The translations under genes were made by a program, and so were the position numbers. Below the pieces are notes generated by a model. It was not told where the DNA came from. It saw nothing but the letters and a program-made list of their open reading frames with translations, and made no database searches. Positions 55,453 to 64,000 of a DNA stretch of 64,000 bases are shown here, piece by piece. The DNA is from JANQPX01 sp041398025 (GTDB taxonomy: Bacteria; Pseudomonadota; Alphaproteobacteria; Geminicoccales; Geminicoccaceae), in contig JAWKVM010000015.1 in the NCBI GenBank assembly GCA_041398025.1, positions 62,001 through 126,000 on the forward strand, read 5' to 3'. Position 1 is the first letter of the stretch. Every line of letters starts with the position of its first letter.

Positions 55453-56277
55453 TCAGATGCGCCAGGCCGAATGCAGGGCCGCCACGCCGCCGGTCATGTT
55501 GCGATAGCGCACGCGCGACAGACCGGCCGCCTCGATCATGGCAGCGAAGCTGTCCTGATCGGGAAAGCGGCGGATGCTCTCCACCAGATACTGATAGGCG
55601 TCGCGATCATCCGCAACCTGCTCGCCGAGCCAGGGGACGACCTTGAAGGAATAGGCATCATAGAGGGGCTGGAGCTGTTGCCAGGTCAGCGCCGAGAATT
55701 CCAGGCAGAGAAAGCGCCCGCCCGGTTTCAGCACGCGGCAGGCCTCGGCCAGCGCGCGCTCGATATGGGTGACGTTCCTGATGCCGAACGCGATGGTGTA
55801 GGCGTCCATGCTGGCGCTTTCGAGCGGCAGGCGCTCGGCATCGGCCGCGATCCAGTCGATGCCGGACAGGCGGTTCTGGTCGATCGCCCGATCCCGGCCC
55901 ACGGCGAGCATCGCGGGATTGATGTCGGAGACCGTGATCGCCGAGGGCGGCCCGTCCCGGCCTTTCAGCCGGTCCTGCACGCGAAAGGCGATGTCCCCGG
56001 TGCCGCCGGCGACATCGACCATGCGGATGCCGGGCCGGGGCGCCAGAAGGTCGACCATCGCGGCCTTCCAGAGCCGGTGGATGCCGCCGCTCATCAGATC
56101 GTTCATGAGGTCGTAACGTTCGGCGACCCGCGCGAACAGGTCGCCGACCAGGGGGGCCTTGTCCTCGGGGCGCACGTCCCGATAGCCGAAGGATGAAGCC
56201 AGCCGCGCCGCGGCGCTGTGTCCAGCCCTTTGGCGTCCGGCCTCGTCTCGCATGTCGTCTGCCTCGGAATAGGTCAT
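55453..56277 (-). CDS. ubiE: Ubiquinone/menaquinone C-methyltransferase UbiE
   Basis: A SAM-dependent methyltransferase of 274 residues acting in ubiquinone synthesis. Motifs: FGYRDVRPEDKAPLV, VAERYDLMNDLMSGGIHRLW near residue 50, SAM motif I MVDVAGGTGDIA, and AFGIRNVTHIERALAEACRV. I chose ATG 56277 (MTYSEADDM); the frame continues upstream into the divergent mutM region, where it is not protein-like. First of ubiE-ubiB-coaBC. Confidence 0.96.
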   Translation of the reverse strand: MTYSEADDMRDEAGRQRAGHSAAARLASSFGYRDVRPEDKAPLVGDLFARVAERYDLMNDLMSGGIHRLWKAAMVDLLAPRPGIRMVDVAGGTGDIAFRVQDRLKGRDGPPSAITVSDINPAMLAVGRDRAIDQNRLSGIDWIAADAERLPLESASMDAYTIAFGIRNVTHIERALAEACRVLKPGGRFLCLEFSALTWQQLQPLYDAYSFKVVPWLGEQVADDRDAYQYLVESIRRFPDQDSFAAMIEAAGLSRVRYRNMTGGVAALHSAWRI

Positions 56278-56408
56278 GATGTCCCTGCCGCCGGCGCTCG
56301 ATCGCTCCGCGCCGATGTTGTACGAAAGCGCCCGCCATGCGACAAGCGCCCGAGGATGCGAGGAGCGCCCGCAGGAAGCGGCAAGCCGAGGGAGGCCGAC
56401 GAACCGCC

Positions 56409-57224
56409 ATGCCGGAACTGCCGGAGGTCGAGACTGCGATGCGCGGCCTTGCCGCACGTCTGGTCGGGCGGACGATCACCGAGGTCGCCCAGCGCCGCGC
56501 CGATCTGCGCTTTCCGCTCCCCCCTGCCCTGCCCGAGCGCCTCGCCGGATGCCGCATCCAGCGCTTCGAGCGCCGCGCCAAATACATCCTGGCGACTCTG
56601 GACAACGGCCACCGCCTGCTCCTGCATCTCGGCATGTCGGGACGGCTGCTGTTCGACGGCGAGGCCGCGGGGCCGCATGAGCACCTGACCTTCCGCTTCG
56701 ACGACGGCACGGTGCTGCGCTATGTCGATCCCCGGCGTTTCGGCATGCTCGATCTCGTGGCCGAAACGATGCTCGAGACCCACCCCCGCCTCGCCGGCCT
56801 CGGCCTGGAGCCGCTCGATCCGAGCTTCGACGGCAAGGCGCTGCAGCGTGTGATGAAGGGCAGGATCAGCCCGATCAAGACGGCGATCATGAACCAGAAG
56901 CTGGTGGTCGGGGTCGGCAACATCTATGCCTGCGAAAGCCTGTTCAAGGCGAGGATCGCGCCGTCTCGCCCAGCCGACCGGGTGAAGACGGGCGAGTTCC
57001 GCAGGCTCGCCGAGGCGATCCGAAGCGTGCTCCTCGCCGCGATCGAGGCCGGCGGCTCGTCGCTTCGCGACTATGTGCAGACCGATGGCGAGCTCGGCTA
57101 TTTCCAGCATCAGTTCGAGGTCTATGGCCGCGCCGACCAGCCCTGCCCGTCCTGCCAGCACCCGATCGCGACCACGACCCAGGCCAATCGCACGACGTTT
57201 TTCTGCCGGCGCTGCCAACGCTAG
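56409..57224 (+). CDS. mutM: Formamidopyrimidine-DNA glycosylase (8-oxoguanine repair)
   Basis: A 271-residue DNA repair enzyme. It starts MPELPEVETAMRGLAARL, with the catalytic proline and glutamate right after the start methionine. Lys in RRAKYIL is near residue 58; the zinc finger at the C-terminus has CPSC and CRRC. It removes oxidised guanine and nicks the strand. Divergent from ubiE with 131 bp between starts. Confidence 0.97.
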   Translation: MPELPEVETAMRGLAARLVGRTITEVAQRRADLRFPLPPALPERLAGCRIQRFERRAKYILATLDNGHRLLLHLGMSGRLLFDGEAAGPHEHLTFRFDDGTVLRYVDPRRFGMLDLVAETMLETHPRLAGLGLEPLDPSFDGKALQRVMKGRISPIKTAIMNQKLVVGVGNIYACESLFKARIAPSRPADRVKTGEFRRLAEAIRSVLLAAIEAGGSSLRDYVQTDGELGYFQHQFEVYGRADQPCPSCQHPIATTTQANRTTFFCRRCQR

Positions 57225-57512
57225 GGGGAGCATCCGCGTCCTTTGCGTCCCTCCGCCATCGCCAAGATGGGCGGTATGCGGCCATCTGCGCAGGGCGTCG
57301 GTGGGAAGCCTTTGGATCAGACACGTCCTCGGGACCATGGCCACCTCGGCGGGTCGCCCCGCAGGCAAGAAAGAGGGCTGGCGATCGTGATCGCGGGAAC
57401 GGCCCGGCGGGTCTGGACGGCAACCCTGCTCATGGTGTTTATTCCCGCTCCGTTCCGGCGGCCGCTTGGGAACGGCAGAACAGGCCGGGACGCTTTGCAG
57501 GGGGAGAGGACT

Positions 57513-58283
57513 ATGGCCTACGAGACACTCTTGGTCGACAGCCGAGATCCGGTCGGGGTGATCACCCTGAACCGGCCGAAGGTGAATGCCCTGAACGCGC
57601 AGGTCATCGACGAGCTCAACCAGGCGCTCACCGCGTTCGACGCCAATCCCGACATCGCCGCCGTGGTCCTGACCGGATCCGACCGGGTGTTCGCCGCGGG
57701 CGCCGACATCGCGGAGATGGAGCAGAAGGATTTCGCCGAAGCGCAGCAGAGCGACTTCATCCGCCCCTGGCAGCGCGTGACCGAGATCAAGAAGCCGATC
57801 ATCGCCGCGGTCGCGGGCCACGCGCTCGGCGGCGGCTGCGAGCTCGCCATGATGTGCGACATCATCATCGCCGCCGACAATGCCAAGTTCGGCCAGCCCG
57901 AGATCAATCTCGGCACCATCCCGGGCGCCGGCGGCACCCAGCGGCTGACCCGCGCGATCGGCAAGTCCAAGGCCATGGAGATGGTGCTCACCGGCCACAT
58001 GATGGATGCCGAGGCCGCCGAACGCGCCAATCTGGTGGCACGCGTGGTCCCGGTCGGCAATCTGCTCGACGAGGCGATCAAGCTTGCGACCACGATCGCC
58101 GAGAAGTCGCAGCCGATCGTCGCCATGGCCAAGGACGCGGTCAACACCGCCTACGAGACCATGCTCAGCGAAGGCATCCGCGCCGAGCGTCGCCTGTTCT
58201 ATGCCACCTTCGCGACCGAGGACAGAAAGGAAGGCATGCAGGCCTTTCTGGAGAAGCGCACCCCCAACTTCGGCCACCGCTGA
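57513..58283 (+). CDS. Enoyl-CoA hydratase
   Basis: A 256-residue crotonase-fold enzyme that adds water to enoyl-CoA in beta-oxidation. ITLNRPKVNALNAQVIDEL near the start, AAGADIAEM (oxyanion hole), HALGGGCELAMMCDIIIAA, and the two catalytic glutamates in FGQPEINLGTIPGAGGTQRL. ATG 57513 follows GGGGGAGAGG. It sits between mutM and rpsT, its usual place in many alphaproteobacteria. Confidence 0.93.
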   Translation: MAYETLLVDSRDPVGVITLNRPKVNALNAQVIDELNQALTAFDANPDIAAVVLTGSDRVFAAGADIAEMEQKDFAEAQQSDFIRPWQRVTEIKKPIIAAVAGHALGGGCELAMMCDIIIAADNAKFGQPEINLGTIPGAGGTQRLTRAIGKSKAMEMVLTGHMMDAEAAERANLVARVVPVGNLLDEAIKLATTIAEKSQPIVAMAKDAVNTAYETMLSEGIRAERRLFYATFATEDRKEGMQAFLEKRTPNFGHR

Positions 58284-58405
58284 GCCGAAAAGCGTCGGTT
58301 TTCCGCAGATTCCCGGAAAATTCGGGCATGCCCCGATGTTGACGCATCGCGGCCGGATCAGTATATGACCTGCTGCACGATTTTGGAATCGAGGTTCAAA
58401 ACTCT

Positions 58406-58690
58406 ATGGCTCATCACCGTTCCGCCAAAAAGCGCATCCGCCAGACGGAGAAGCGCACCCTGGTCAACCGCGCGCGCACCAGCCGGATCAGGAGCTACAT
58501 CAAGAAAGTGGAGATGGCTGTTGCCGGCGGCGACGCGGAAGCAGCCAAGAGTGCACTGCGAGAAGCCGAGCCCGAGATCAGGCGCGGTGTGAGAAAGGGT
58601 GTTCTCAAGCTCAACACGGCGTCCCGTCGGATCTCGCGTCTCACCCGTCGCGTGAATCAGCTTTCCGCCGGTGAAGGGGCTTCTGCCTGA
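58406..58690 (+). CDS. rpsT: 30S ribosomal protein S20
   Basis: A 94-residue very basic helical protein of the small subunit: HHRSAKKRIRQTEKRTLVN, SRIRSYIKKVEMAVAGGD, KLNTASRRISRLTRRVNQ. It binds 16S rRNA early in assembly. It precedes dnaA and is followed by an intrinsic terminator. Confidence 0.97.
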   Translation: MAHHRSAKKRIRQTEKRTLVNRARTSRIRSYIKKVEMAVAGGDAEAAKSALREAEPEIRRGVRKGVLKLNTASRRISRLTRRVNQLSAGEGASA

Positions 58691-58726
58691 CACCGACCAC
58701 AATCTACTCATGGATGTGTGGAGAAT

Positions 58727-58760
58727 GAGCCTCGCCAACCGTTGCGGGGCTTTTTTCTTT
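58727..58760 (+). terminator. Intrinsic terminator of rpsT
   Basis: Stem GCCTCGC (58729-58735) with GCGGGGC (58744-58750), loop of 8 nt, then TTTTTTCTTT (58751-58760). It ends the rpsT transcript 40 bp after the stop. Confidence 0.9.
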
Positions 58761-59055
58761 CTGAAATCCCAAGAATTTAGCCCAAAACTCTGCCTATTTC
58801 CCTCAATTTTTTGTTCAACTTTAGCGCGATAATCACTGTTCTCCTTTCGGTCACCTTGCCAGCATCATGGGGTGGAATTACCGTATTGTCACAGTTGAAT
58901 GACAGTTTCCGCCGAGCTCGGGGCGTGTCCTAGGGCCGTAAGTTCGTTTTTCGGTCAACTCCGAGTTATGCACTGAGCGGATGGGCTGAGCGTCGCTTTA
59001 CTGAGTCGATGTCTCTTTAAAATCGGGCCGTCAATGCCATGGCTGTAGCGTCGAA
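58761..59055. other. Region upstream of dnaA, candidate replication origin
   Basis: About 295 bp between the rpsT terminator and dnaA. An AT-rich part lies at 58768-58840. Near-consensus DnaA boxes: TTATGCACT (58966-58974), one base from TTATNCACA, and TTCTCCACA in reverse (58717-58725, just before the terminator). This is too few for a firm oriC call. It also has to carry the dnaA promoter. Confidence 0.35.
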
Positions 59056-60489
59056 ATGATTATGAATCTCCGCCCTGAGAGCGCGCCGTTCGATCTCGAA
59101 CAGCAGTGGTCCGAGGTGCAGGCCCAGCTGCGCACCGAATATGGTGAGGCAGCGTTCAAGACCTGGCTCGCCTCGATCACGCTGGACGGCCTCGAAGGCA
59201 GCCGCGTGCGCCTCGGCGTGCCGACCCGCTTTCTCAGGGACTGGATCGCGTCGCACTATGCCGACCGCATCAAGCTGCTGTGGCGCCGCGCCAATCCGGT
59301 GATCGACGGCATCGCGCTCACCGTGGCGCCGACGCCGACCCGGGTGAGCAAGGCGTCCGCCGCCATGACCACGCCGCGGCCCGCCGCGCGCGCCTCGGTC
59401 GGCGAGCCGGAGACCCCCGAGGCCAAAGCCTCGGTCTCCGAGATCGGCCCGAGCGCCGATATGAGCGCGCCCCTCGATCCGCGCTGCACCTTCGACAATT
59501 TCGTGGTCGGCAAGCCCAATGAGCTCGCCTTCGCCGCTGCCAAGCGCGTCGCCGAACTCAATGAGCTGCCGTTCAATCCGCTGTTCATCTATGGCGGCGT
59601 CGGTCTCGGCAAGACCCATCTGATGCATGCCATCGCCTGGGAGATCCAGCGCCAGGACCCGTCGCGCAAGGTGGTCTATCTGTCCGCCGAAAAGTTCATG
59701 TACCAGTTCATCCGCGCGCTGCGCTTCAAGGACACCATGCGCTTCAAGGAGCTGTTCCGCTCGGTCGACCTGCTGATGGTCGACGACGTGCAGTTCATCG
59801 GCGGCAAGGACAGCACCCAGGAAGAGTTCTTCCACACCTTTAACACCCTGATCGACCGCGGCAGCCAGATCGTGATTTCGTCCGACAGAAGTCCCGCGGA
59901 GCTGTCGGGCCTGGAGGAGCGCATCCGCTCCCGCCTCGGCTGGGGGCTGGTGGTCGACATTCACCCCTCGACCTACGAACTGCGTCTCGGCATTCTGCAG
60001 TCGAAAGCCGAGGGCATGGCCGCCCACGTCAAGGTGCCCGACCGGGTGCTGGAATTCCTCGCCCATCGCATCACCTCGAACATCCGCGAGCTCGAAGGAG
60101 CGCTTAACCGCATCGTCGCCCAGGCCACCCTGGTCGGCCGCGCGATCACCCTGGAAATGGCCCAGGAGGTGCTGCAGGACCTGCTGCGCGCCCATGAGCG
60201 CCGCATCACCATCGAGGAAATCCAGAAAAGGGTCGCGGAGCATTACGGCCTCAAGATGAGCGACATGCACTCCGCGAGGCGCGCGCGCGTGGTCGCGCGA
60301 CCACGCCAGGTGGCGATGTATCTGGCGAAGCAGCTCACCCCGCGATCCTTGCCCGAGATCGGCAGGCGCTTCGGCGGCCGCGACCACACCACGGTGATGC
60401 ACGCGATCAAGAAGATCGAGGAGCTGCGCGCCCAGGACTCGATCATGAGCGAGGACATCGAAAAGCTCCGCCGCCAGCTCCACGGCTAA
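59056..60489 (+). CDS. dnaA: Chromosomal replication initiator DnaA
   Basis: A 477-residue AAA+ initiator. N-terminal domain QWSEVQAQLRTEYGEAAFKT, linker to residue ~140, then FDNFVVGKPNELAFAAAKRV, Walker A GGVGLGKTHLMHA near residue 179, Walker B LLMVDDVQF, and the C-terminal DNA-binding domain with RQVAMYLAKQLTPRSLPEIG and GGRDHTTVMHAIKKI. ATG 59056 (or 59062) gives the usual length. It binds DnaA boxes and opens the origin. Confidence 0.98.
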   Translation: MIMNLRPESAPFDLEQQWSEVQAQLRTEYGEAAFKTWLASITLDGLEGSRVRLGVPTRFLRDWIASHYADRIKLLWRRANPVIDGIALTVAPTPTRVSKASAAMTTPRPAARASVGEPETPEAKASVSEIGPSADMSAPLDPRCTFDNFVVGKPNELAFAAAKRVAELNELPFNPLFIYGGVGLGKTHLMHAIAWEIQRQDPSRKVVYLSAEKFMYQFIRALRFKDTMRFKELFRSVDLLMVDDVQFIGGKDSTQEEFFHTFNTLIDRGSQIVISSDRSPAELSGLEERIRSRLGWGLVVDIHPSTYELRLGILQSKAEGMAAHVKVPDRVLEFLAHRITSNIRELEGALNRIVAQATLVGRAITLEMAQEVLQDLLRAHERRITIEEIQKRVAEHYGLKMSDMHSARRARVVARPRQVAMYLAKQLTPRSLPEIGRRFGGRDHTTVMHAIKKIEELRAQDSIMSEDIEKLRRQLHG

Positions 60490-60509
60490 CGGCGGCGCGC
60501 CGTGGCGTT

Positions 60510-60655
60510 GACGCTGCCGCGGGGGGCGGGGGACCGTCTCGGCGCAACCCTCGGACGGTCGAGCCGCCGCGGGCACCTCGCGGACGCTGCCGCGGTAGGC
60601 GGGGATGGTCTCGGTGCGCCTCTCGAACGGTCGAGCGGCTACGGGCGCGGTAGGT
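60510..60655. repeat. Imperfect 73-bp tandem duplication between dnaA and dnaN
   Basis: Two units, 60510-60582 and 60583-60655. Both start GACGCTGCCGCGG and share GGCGGGG, GTCTCGG, ACGGTCGAGC and GGGC in the same order, with scattered mismatches. The units also contain self-complementary GC-rich blocks. The rest of the intergenic region does not show it. Its role is unknown. Confidence 0.75.
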
Positions 60656-60894
60656 TGGCGCCCGCAATACGAGCCGCCTGAGGCAAGTCCGGCCTCACGC
60701 GGCTCGCGTGCGGCCCGCGAGCTTTAAAGGTGCTAAAAAATAACCATTTATTGGCTAAATCTACTGTTTTTCCCCTGGTTTGGTGATATGGTCCGGTCCC
60801 GGCGGGAATCTGCTCGTATCCGAGATGCGACGTTGCCGTCCGCGCCGGCCGTTAAGGTTAAGTGGCACCACCTTTTGGATCAGATGGCGCGATT
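60656..60894. promoter_or_regulatory. AT-rich promoter region of dnaN
   Basis: Between the tandem repeat and dnaN. A clear AT-rich segment lies at about 60730-60777 (GCTAAAAAATAACCATTTATT then GGCTAAATCTACTG), the only one in this region. It may be the dnaN promoter or, less likely, part of an origin unwinding element. No DnaA-box cluster was seen. Confidence 0.4.
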
Positions 60895-62019
60895 ATGAAA
60901 TTGGCCTTCGAGCGTGCGGCTCTCCTGAAAGCTCTGGCCCATGTGCAGAGCGTGGTCGAGCGACGCACCACCATTCCCATCCTGTCCAACGTCAAGCTCG
61001 AAGCGGGCGAGAACGGCATCAGCCTGACCGCGACCGACATGGATCTGTCCGTGGTCGAGGCGACCGAAGCCGAGGTCATCCGCCCCGGCGCGATCACCGC
61101 CCCCGCGCACACGCTTTACGACGTGGTCCGAAAACTCCCGGAAAACAGCCAGATCGAGCTGGAACGCAGCGACCAGGGCGCCGAGCTCAGCCTGCGCTCC
61201 GGGCGCACCGCCTTCGATCTGCCCTGCCTGCCGGCCGCCGACTTTCCGGCGATGACCGACGAGGGGCTGGATCACAGCTTCTCGCTGTCGGTCGGCGATC
61301 TGAAAAAGCTGATCGACCGCACCCGCTTTGCCATCTCCACCGAAGAGACGCGCTACTATCTGAACGGCATCTTCCTGCATGCAGTCGACGAGGGGGCGGC
61401 GAGCTGCCTCAGGAGCGTCGCCACCGACGGCCATCGCCTGGCGCGGGTCGAGGTCGGGCTCCCCGAGGGCGCCGCCGGCATGCCGGGCGTGATCGTGCCC
61501 AGGAAGACCGTGGGTGAGCTCAGGAAGCTGATCGAGGAGCTCGATCCGGACACCGCGGTCGAGGTGGCGCTCTCGCATGCGCGCATCCGCTTCAAGGTCG
61601 GCACGGCGGTGCTGCGCTCCCGCCTGATCGACGGCACGTTTCCGGACTACGAGCGCGTGATTCCGAGCGACAACGACAAGCTCATGGTCATGCCGACCAG
61701 CGAGCTCGCCGAGGCCGTGGACCGCATCGCCACCATCTCCACCGACAAGTCGCGCGCGATCAAGCTCGCCTTGTCCGAGAGCAAGCTGACCCTCACCGCG
61801 ATCAGCCCGGATGCCGGGCGCGGCGTCGAGGAGCTGGATGTCGACTACAAGAGCGAGCCTATGGAAATCGGCTTCAACGCTCGCTATATTCTGGACATCA
61901 CCGGACAGATCGAGGGCAAGGACATCGAGCTCGCTTTGGCGGACGCCGGCGCGCCCACGCTGGTGCGCGATCCCAAGGACAGCAGTACGCTCTATGTGCT
62001 GATGCCCATGCGCGTGTGA
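60895..62019 (+). CDS. dnaN: DNA polymerase III beta subunit (sliding clamp)
   Basis: A 374-residue clamp that holds the polymerase on DNA. Three repeats of the clamp fold; N-terminal KLAFERAALLKALAHVQSVV and RTTIPILSNVKLEA, TDMDLSV, and the C-terminal DSSTLYVLMPMRV end with the peptide-binding pocket edge. I chose ATG 60895 (MKLAF); the frame extends a little upstream. Its stop overlaps the recF start (TGATG). Confidence 0.98.
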   Translation: MKLAFERAALLKALAHVQSVVERRTTIPILSNVKLEAGENGISLTATDMDLSVVEATEAEVIRPGAITAPAHTLYDVVRKLPENSQIELERSDQGAELSLRSGRTAFDLPCLPAADFPAMTDEGLDHSFSLSVGDLKKLIDRTRFAISTEETRYYLNGIFLHAVDEGAASCLRSVATDGHRLARVEVGLPEGAAGMPGVIVPRKTVGELRKLIEELDPDTAVEVALSHARIRFKVGTAVLRSRLIDGTFPDYERVIPSDNDKLMVMPTSELAEAVDRIATISTDKSRAIKLALSESKLTLTAISPDAGRGVEELDVDYKSEPMEIGFNARYILDITGQIEGKDIELALADAGAPTLVRDPKDSSTLYVLMPMRV

Positions 62020-63218
62020 TGATCCTGACGCTCGATCGTCCCCGACCTTCAGAGATCGAGACGCCGGAGCGGACCAGCCGCTCGCCGGCGGTCATGCGTC
62101 TGACGCTGCAGGATTTTCGGTCCTACCGGCAGCTGTCGATCGACACCGATGCGCGCCCGGTGGTGCTCACCGGGCCGAACGGTGCCGGCAAGACCAATCT
62201 TCTGGAGGCGGTCTCCCTGCTTGCCCCGGGCCGCGGTCTGCGCCGCGCGAAAACCGCGGAGCTCGATCGGCGGGACGGCAACGGTCCCTGGTCGGTGGCG
62301 GCACGGATCGAGCATGGCGGCCTGATCACGGCGATCGGCACCGGCCGTGGCGACGATACCGCCCGTGGGGGCGGCCGCGACCGTCGCCTCGTGCGCATCG
62401 ATGGCGAGCCGGCCCCCAACCAAGCAGCGCTCGGCGACCTGATCGCTGTGCTTTGGCTGACGCCGACGATGGACCGCCTCTTCCAGGAAGGCAGCAGCGA
62501 GCGCCGGCGCTTTCTCGACCGCCTGGTGCTGGCCAACGACCCCGCCCATGTCGGCCGGGTCACCTCCTATCATCAGGCCCTGAAGGAGCGCGGCCGCCTG
62601 CTGCGCCAGGGGCGCGCCGATCGCGCCTGGCTGGATGCGCTCGAAACCCGAGCCGCCGAGGCCGCGATCGCGATCGTCGCGGCAAGGCGGCAGACCGTGA
62701 ACGCGCTCGAAGCCGTGCTGCGCACCGATCCCGGCCCCTTCCCTCGTCCGACCCTCGCTTTGGAAGGTGTGGTCGAAGGCTGGCTCGACGAGCTTTCCGC
62801 CCTCGACGCCGAGCAGCGCCTCCTGGAACGGCTGCGAGCCGAGCGCGGACGGGATGCCGAGACCGGCACCACGGCGACCGGCCCGCATCGAAGCGATCTC
62901 GTGGTGCATGACGCCAAAAGCGGCATGCCCGCAGGCGACGGCTCGACCGGCCAGCAAAAGGCGCTGCTGATCAGCATCTGCCTCGCCGAGGCGAGAAGAC
63001 GCGCCAGCCTCGATCAAAAACTGCCTCTGCTTCTTCTGGACGAGGTCGCGGCCCATCTGGATGCCGTCAGACGCCGCGATCTCTTCGACGAACTGACTAC
63101 CCTCGGCACGCAGGCCTGGCTTACGGGGACCGACAGCTCGGTCTTCCAGCCCTTCGGCCGCCGCGCGCAATATCTTTCCATCAACGCATCAAAGCTGCAG
63201 TCCTACGATGTCCAATAG
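62019..63218 (+). CDS. recF: DNA replication and repair protein RecF
   Basis: A 399-residue SMC-like ATPase that helps load RecA at gaps. MRLTLQDFRSYRQLSID, Walker A GPNGAGKTNLLEAV near residue 52, LWLTPTMDRLFQEGSSERRR near 145, ABC signature-like GDGSTGQQKALLISICLAEA and Walker B LLLLDEVAAHLD. The N-terminus is ~25 residues longer than usual before MRLTLQ, so an internal start at 62094 is possible. It overlaps both neighbours. Confidence 0.95.
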   Translation: MILTLDRPRPSEIETPERTSRSPAVMRLTLQDFRSYRQLSIDTDARPVVLTGPNGAGKTNLLEAVSLLAPGRGLRRAKTAELDRRDGNGPWSVAARIEHGGLITAIGTGRGDDTARGGGRDRRLVRIDGEPAPNQAALGDLIAVLWLTPTMDRLFQEGSSERRRFLDRLVLANDPAHVGRVTSYHQALKERGRLLRQGRADRAWLDALETRAAEAAIAIVAARRQTVNALEAVLRTDPGPFPRPTLALEGVVEGWLDELSALDAEQRLLERLRAERGRDAETGTTATGPHRSDLVVHDAKSGMPAGDGSTGQQKALLISICLAEARRRASLDQKLPLLLLDEVAAHLDAVRRRDLFDELTTLGTQAWLTGTDSSVFQPFGRRAQYLSINASKLQSYDVQ

Positions 63219-64000
63219 CAACGCCATGCCTACCCCGACCGAACAGGAAACCTACGATTCGAGTTCCATTCAGGTGCTCGAGGGCCTGGAGGCCGTGCGC
63301 CTCAGGCCCGGCATGTATATCGGCGACACCGATGACGGCTCTGGCCTGCACCACATGGTGTTCGAGGTGGTCGACAACGCCATCGACGAAGCGCTCGCCG
63401 GCTATTGCGACCAGGTCGACGTGGTCCTGAACGCCGACGGCTCGGTCACGGTGCGCGACAATGGCCGCGGCATCCCGACCGACATCCATGGCGGCGAAGG
63501 CGTGTCCGCGGCCGAGGTGATCATGACCCGCCTCCATGCCGGCGGCAAGTTCAACCAGAATTCCTACAAAGTGTCCGGCGGCCTGCATGGCGTCGGCGTG
63601 TCGGTGGTCAATGCGCTCTCCGAGTGGCTGGTGCTCAGGATCTGGCGCAACGGCAGCGAGCACATGATGCGCTTCGAGAACGGCGGCGAGCCGGTCGCCC
63701 CGCTGGCGCGGGCCGGCGATGCGCCCGAGGGCCGACGCGGCACCGAGATCACCTTCATGCCGTCGGAAAAAACCTTCACCAAGACCGACTTCAGCTATTC
63801 GACGCTGGAACACCGCCTGCGCGAGCTCGCCTTTCTGAACGCGGGCGTCAAGATCGTGCTGCGCGACGATCGCGCGGACGAGCCCCAGGATGTCGTGCTC
63901 AACTACGAGGGCGGGCTCGAAGCCTTCGTCACCTATCTCGACCGCGCCAAGACCGCCCTGCACAGCCCGCCGATCTCCATCTCCGGCGAGCGCGACGGCC
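63208..64000 (+). CDS. gyrB: DNA gyrase subunit B, N-terminal part
   Basis: The frame starts at ATG 63208 (overlapping the recF end) or ATG 63226 and runs off the window; 264 codons are visible. GHKL ATPase motifs: EAVRLRPGMYIGDTDDGSGL, VVDNAIDEALAGY, VRDNGRGIPTDIH and SGGLHGVGVSVVNALS. The ATPase domain drives negative supercoiling with GyrA. The toprim and C-terminal domains lie outside. Confidence 0.97.
   Translation, partial: MSNSNAMPTPTEQETYDSSSIQVLEGLEAVRLRPGMYIGDTDDGSGLHHMVFEVVDNAIDEALAGYCDQVDVVLNADGSVTVRDNGRGIPTDIHGGEGVSAAEVIMTRLHAGGKFNQNSYKVSGGLHGVGVSVVNALSEWLVLRIWRNGSEHMMRFENGGEPVAPLARAGDAPEGRRGTEITFMPSEKTFTKTDFSYSTLEHRLRELAFLNAGVKIVLRDDRADEPQDVVLNYEGGLEAFVTYLDRAKTALHSPPISISGERDG

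Noticed and set aside
56274..58277. 667-codon open frame opposite mutM and the enoyl-CoA hydratase
   Set aside because: Antisense shadow across two well supported genes.

Overview
The window is a GC-rich chromosomal segment of an alphaproteobacterium. The best guess is a member of the Rhodospirillales or Geminicoccaceae type; this rests on gene order and protein style only, not on a marker search. Evidence: the replication block rpsT-dnaA-dnaN-recF-gyrB with mutM, ubiE, ubiB and coaBC beside it, an F1 ATP synthase operon atpHAGDC, 6S RNA between zapA and the 5-formyl-THF cyclo-ligase gene, and CtrA-like and Rrf2-like regulatory motifs. Strong codon bias gives long antisense open frames opposite most genes; these were discarded.

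Layout. 0-6.5 kb: a ClC channel (cut by the window edge), an IlvD/Edd sugar-acid dehydratase, a PEP-CTERM-like surface protein, an exported protein and an AT-rich island with a frameshifted TIR-domain gene. 6.5-11.5 kb: atpHAGDC on the minus strand. 11.8-15.8 kb: accessory patch with an FRG-domain protein, a HigBA toxin-antitoxin pair, a large nested palindrome, a GFA-family protein, a YjbR/MmcQ protein and a small secreted protein. 16-25.9 kb: a sugar-handling neighbourhood with a ribose/fructose-type ABC importer, aldose 1-epimerase, a secreted PQQ-type sugar dehydrogenase, OxyR, and pqqA and pqqE for making the PQQ cofactor (pqqB, C and D are not here). 25.9-30.3 kb: tkt-gap-pgk central carbon operon. 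30.5-33.9 kb: zapA block with 6S RNA, 5-formyl-THF cyclo-ligase, a DUF1499 lipoprotein and an orphan branched-chain amino acid type binding protein. 34.0-34.7 kb: an internally deleted IS630 transposase.

34.9-41 kb: alpha/beta hydrolase, SixA phosphatase, polyphosphate kinase, a second copy of the nested palindrome and L-serine dehydratase. 41.2-50.1 kb: an exopolysaccharide cluster on the minus strand (priming sugar transferase, three glycosyltransferases, flippase and a Wzc-like copolymerase/kinase); no polymerase or outer-membrane exporter is present. 50.4-52.5 kb: a secreted TPR protein and an Rrf2 regulator with a clear palindrome in front of it. 52.6-64 kb: coaBC, ubiB and ubiE on the minus strand, then mutM, enoyl-CoA hydratase, rpsT, dnaA, dnaN, recF and the start of gyrB on the plus strand.

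Most of the window is ordinary housekeeping DNA. The parts that most deserve a second look are the two-copy nested palindrome (13.8 and 39.1 kb), the split pqqA/pqqE locus with a strong hairpin between the genes, the decayed TIR gene, the FRG/HigBA patch, a 73-bp tandem repeat between dnaA and dnaN, and a pair of similar small membrane proteins after pqqE. No CRISPR array, tRNA, rRNA or intact mobile element was recognised. No convincingly new system was found; the palindrome family is the strongest candidate for something undescribed.
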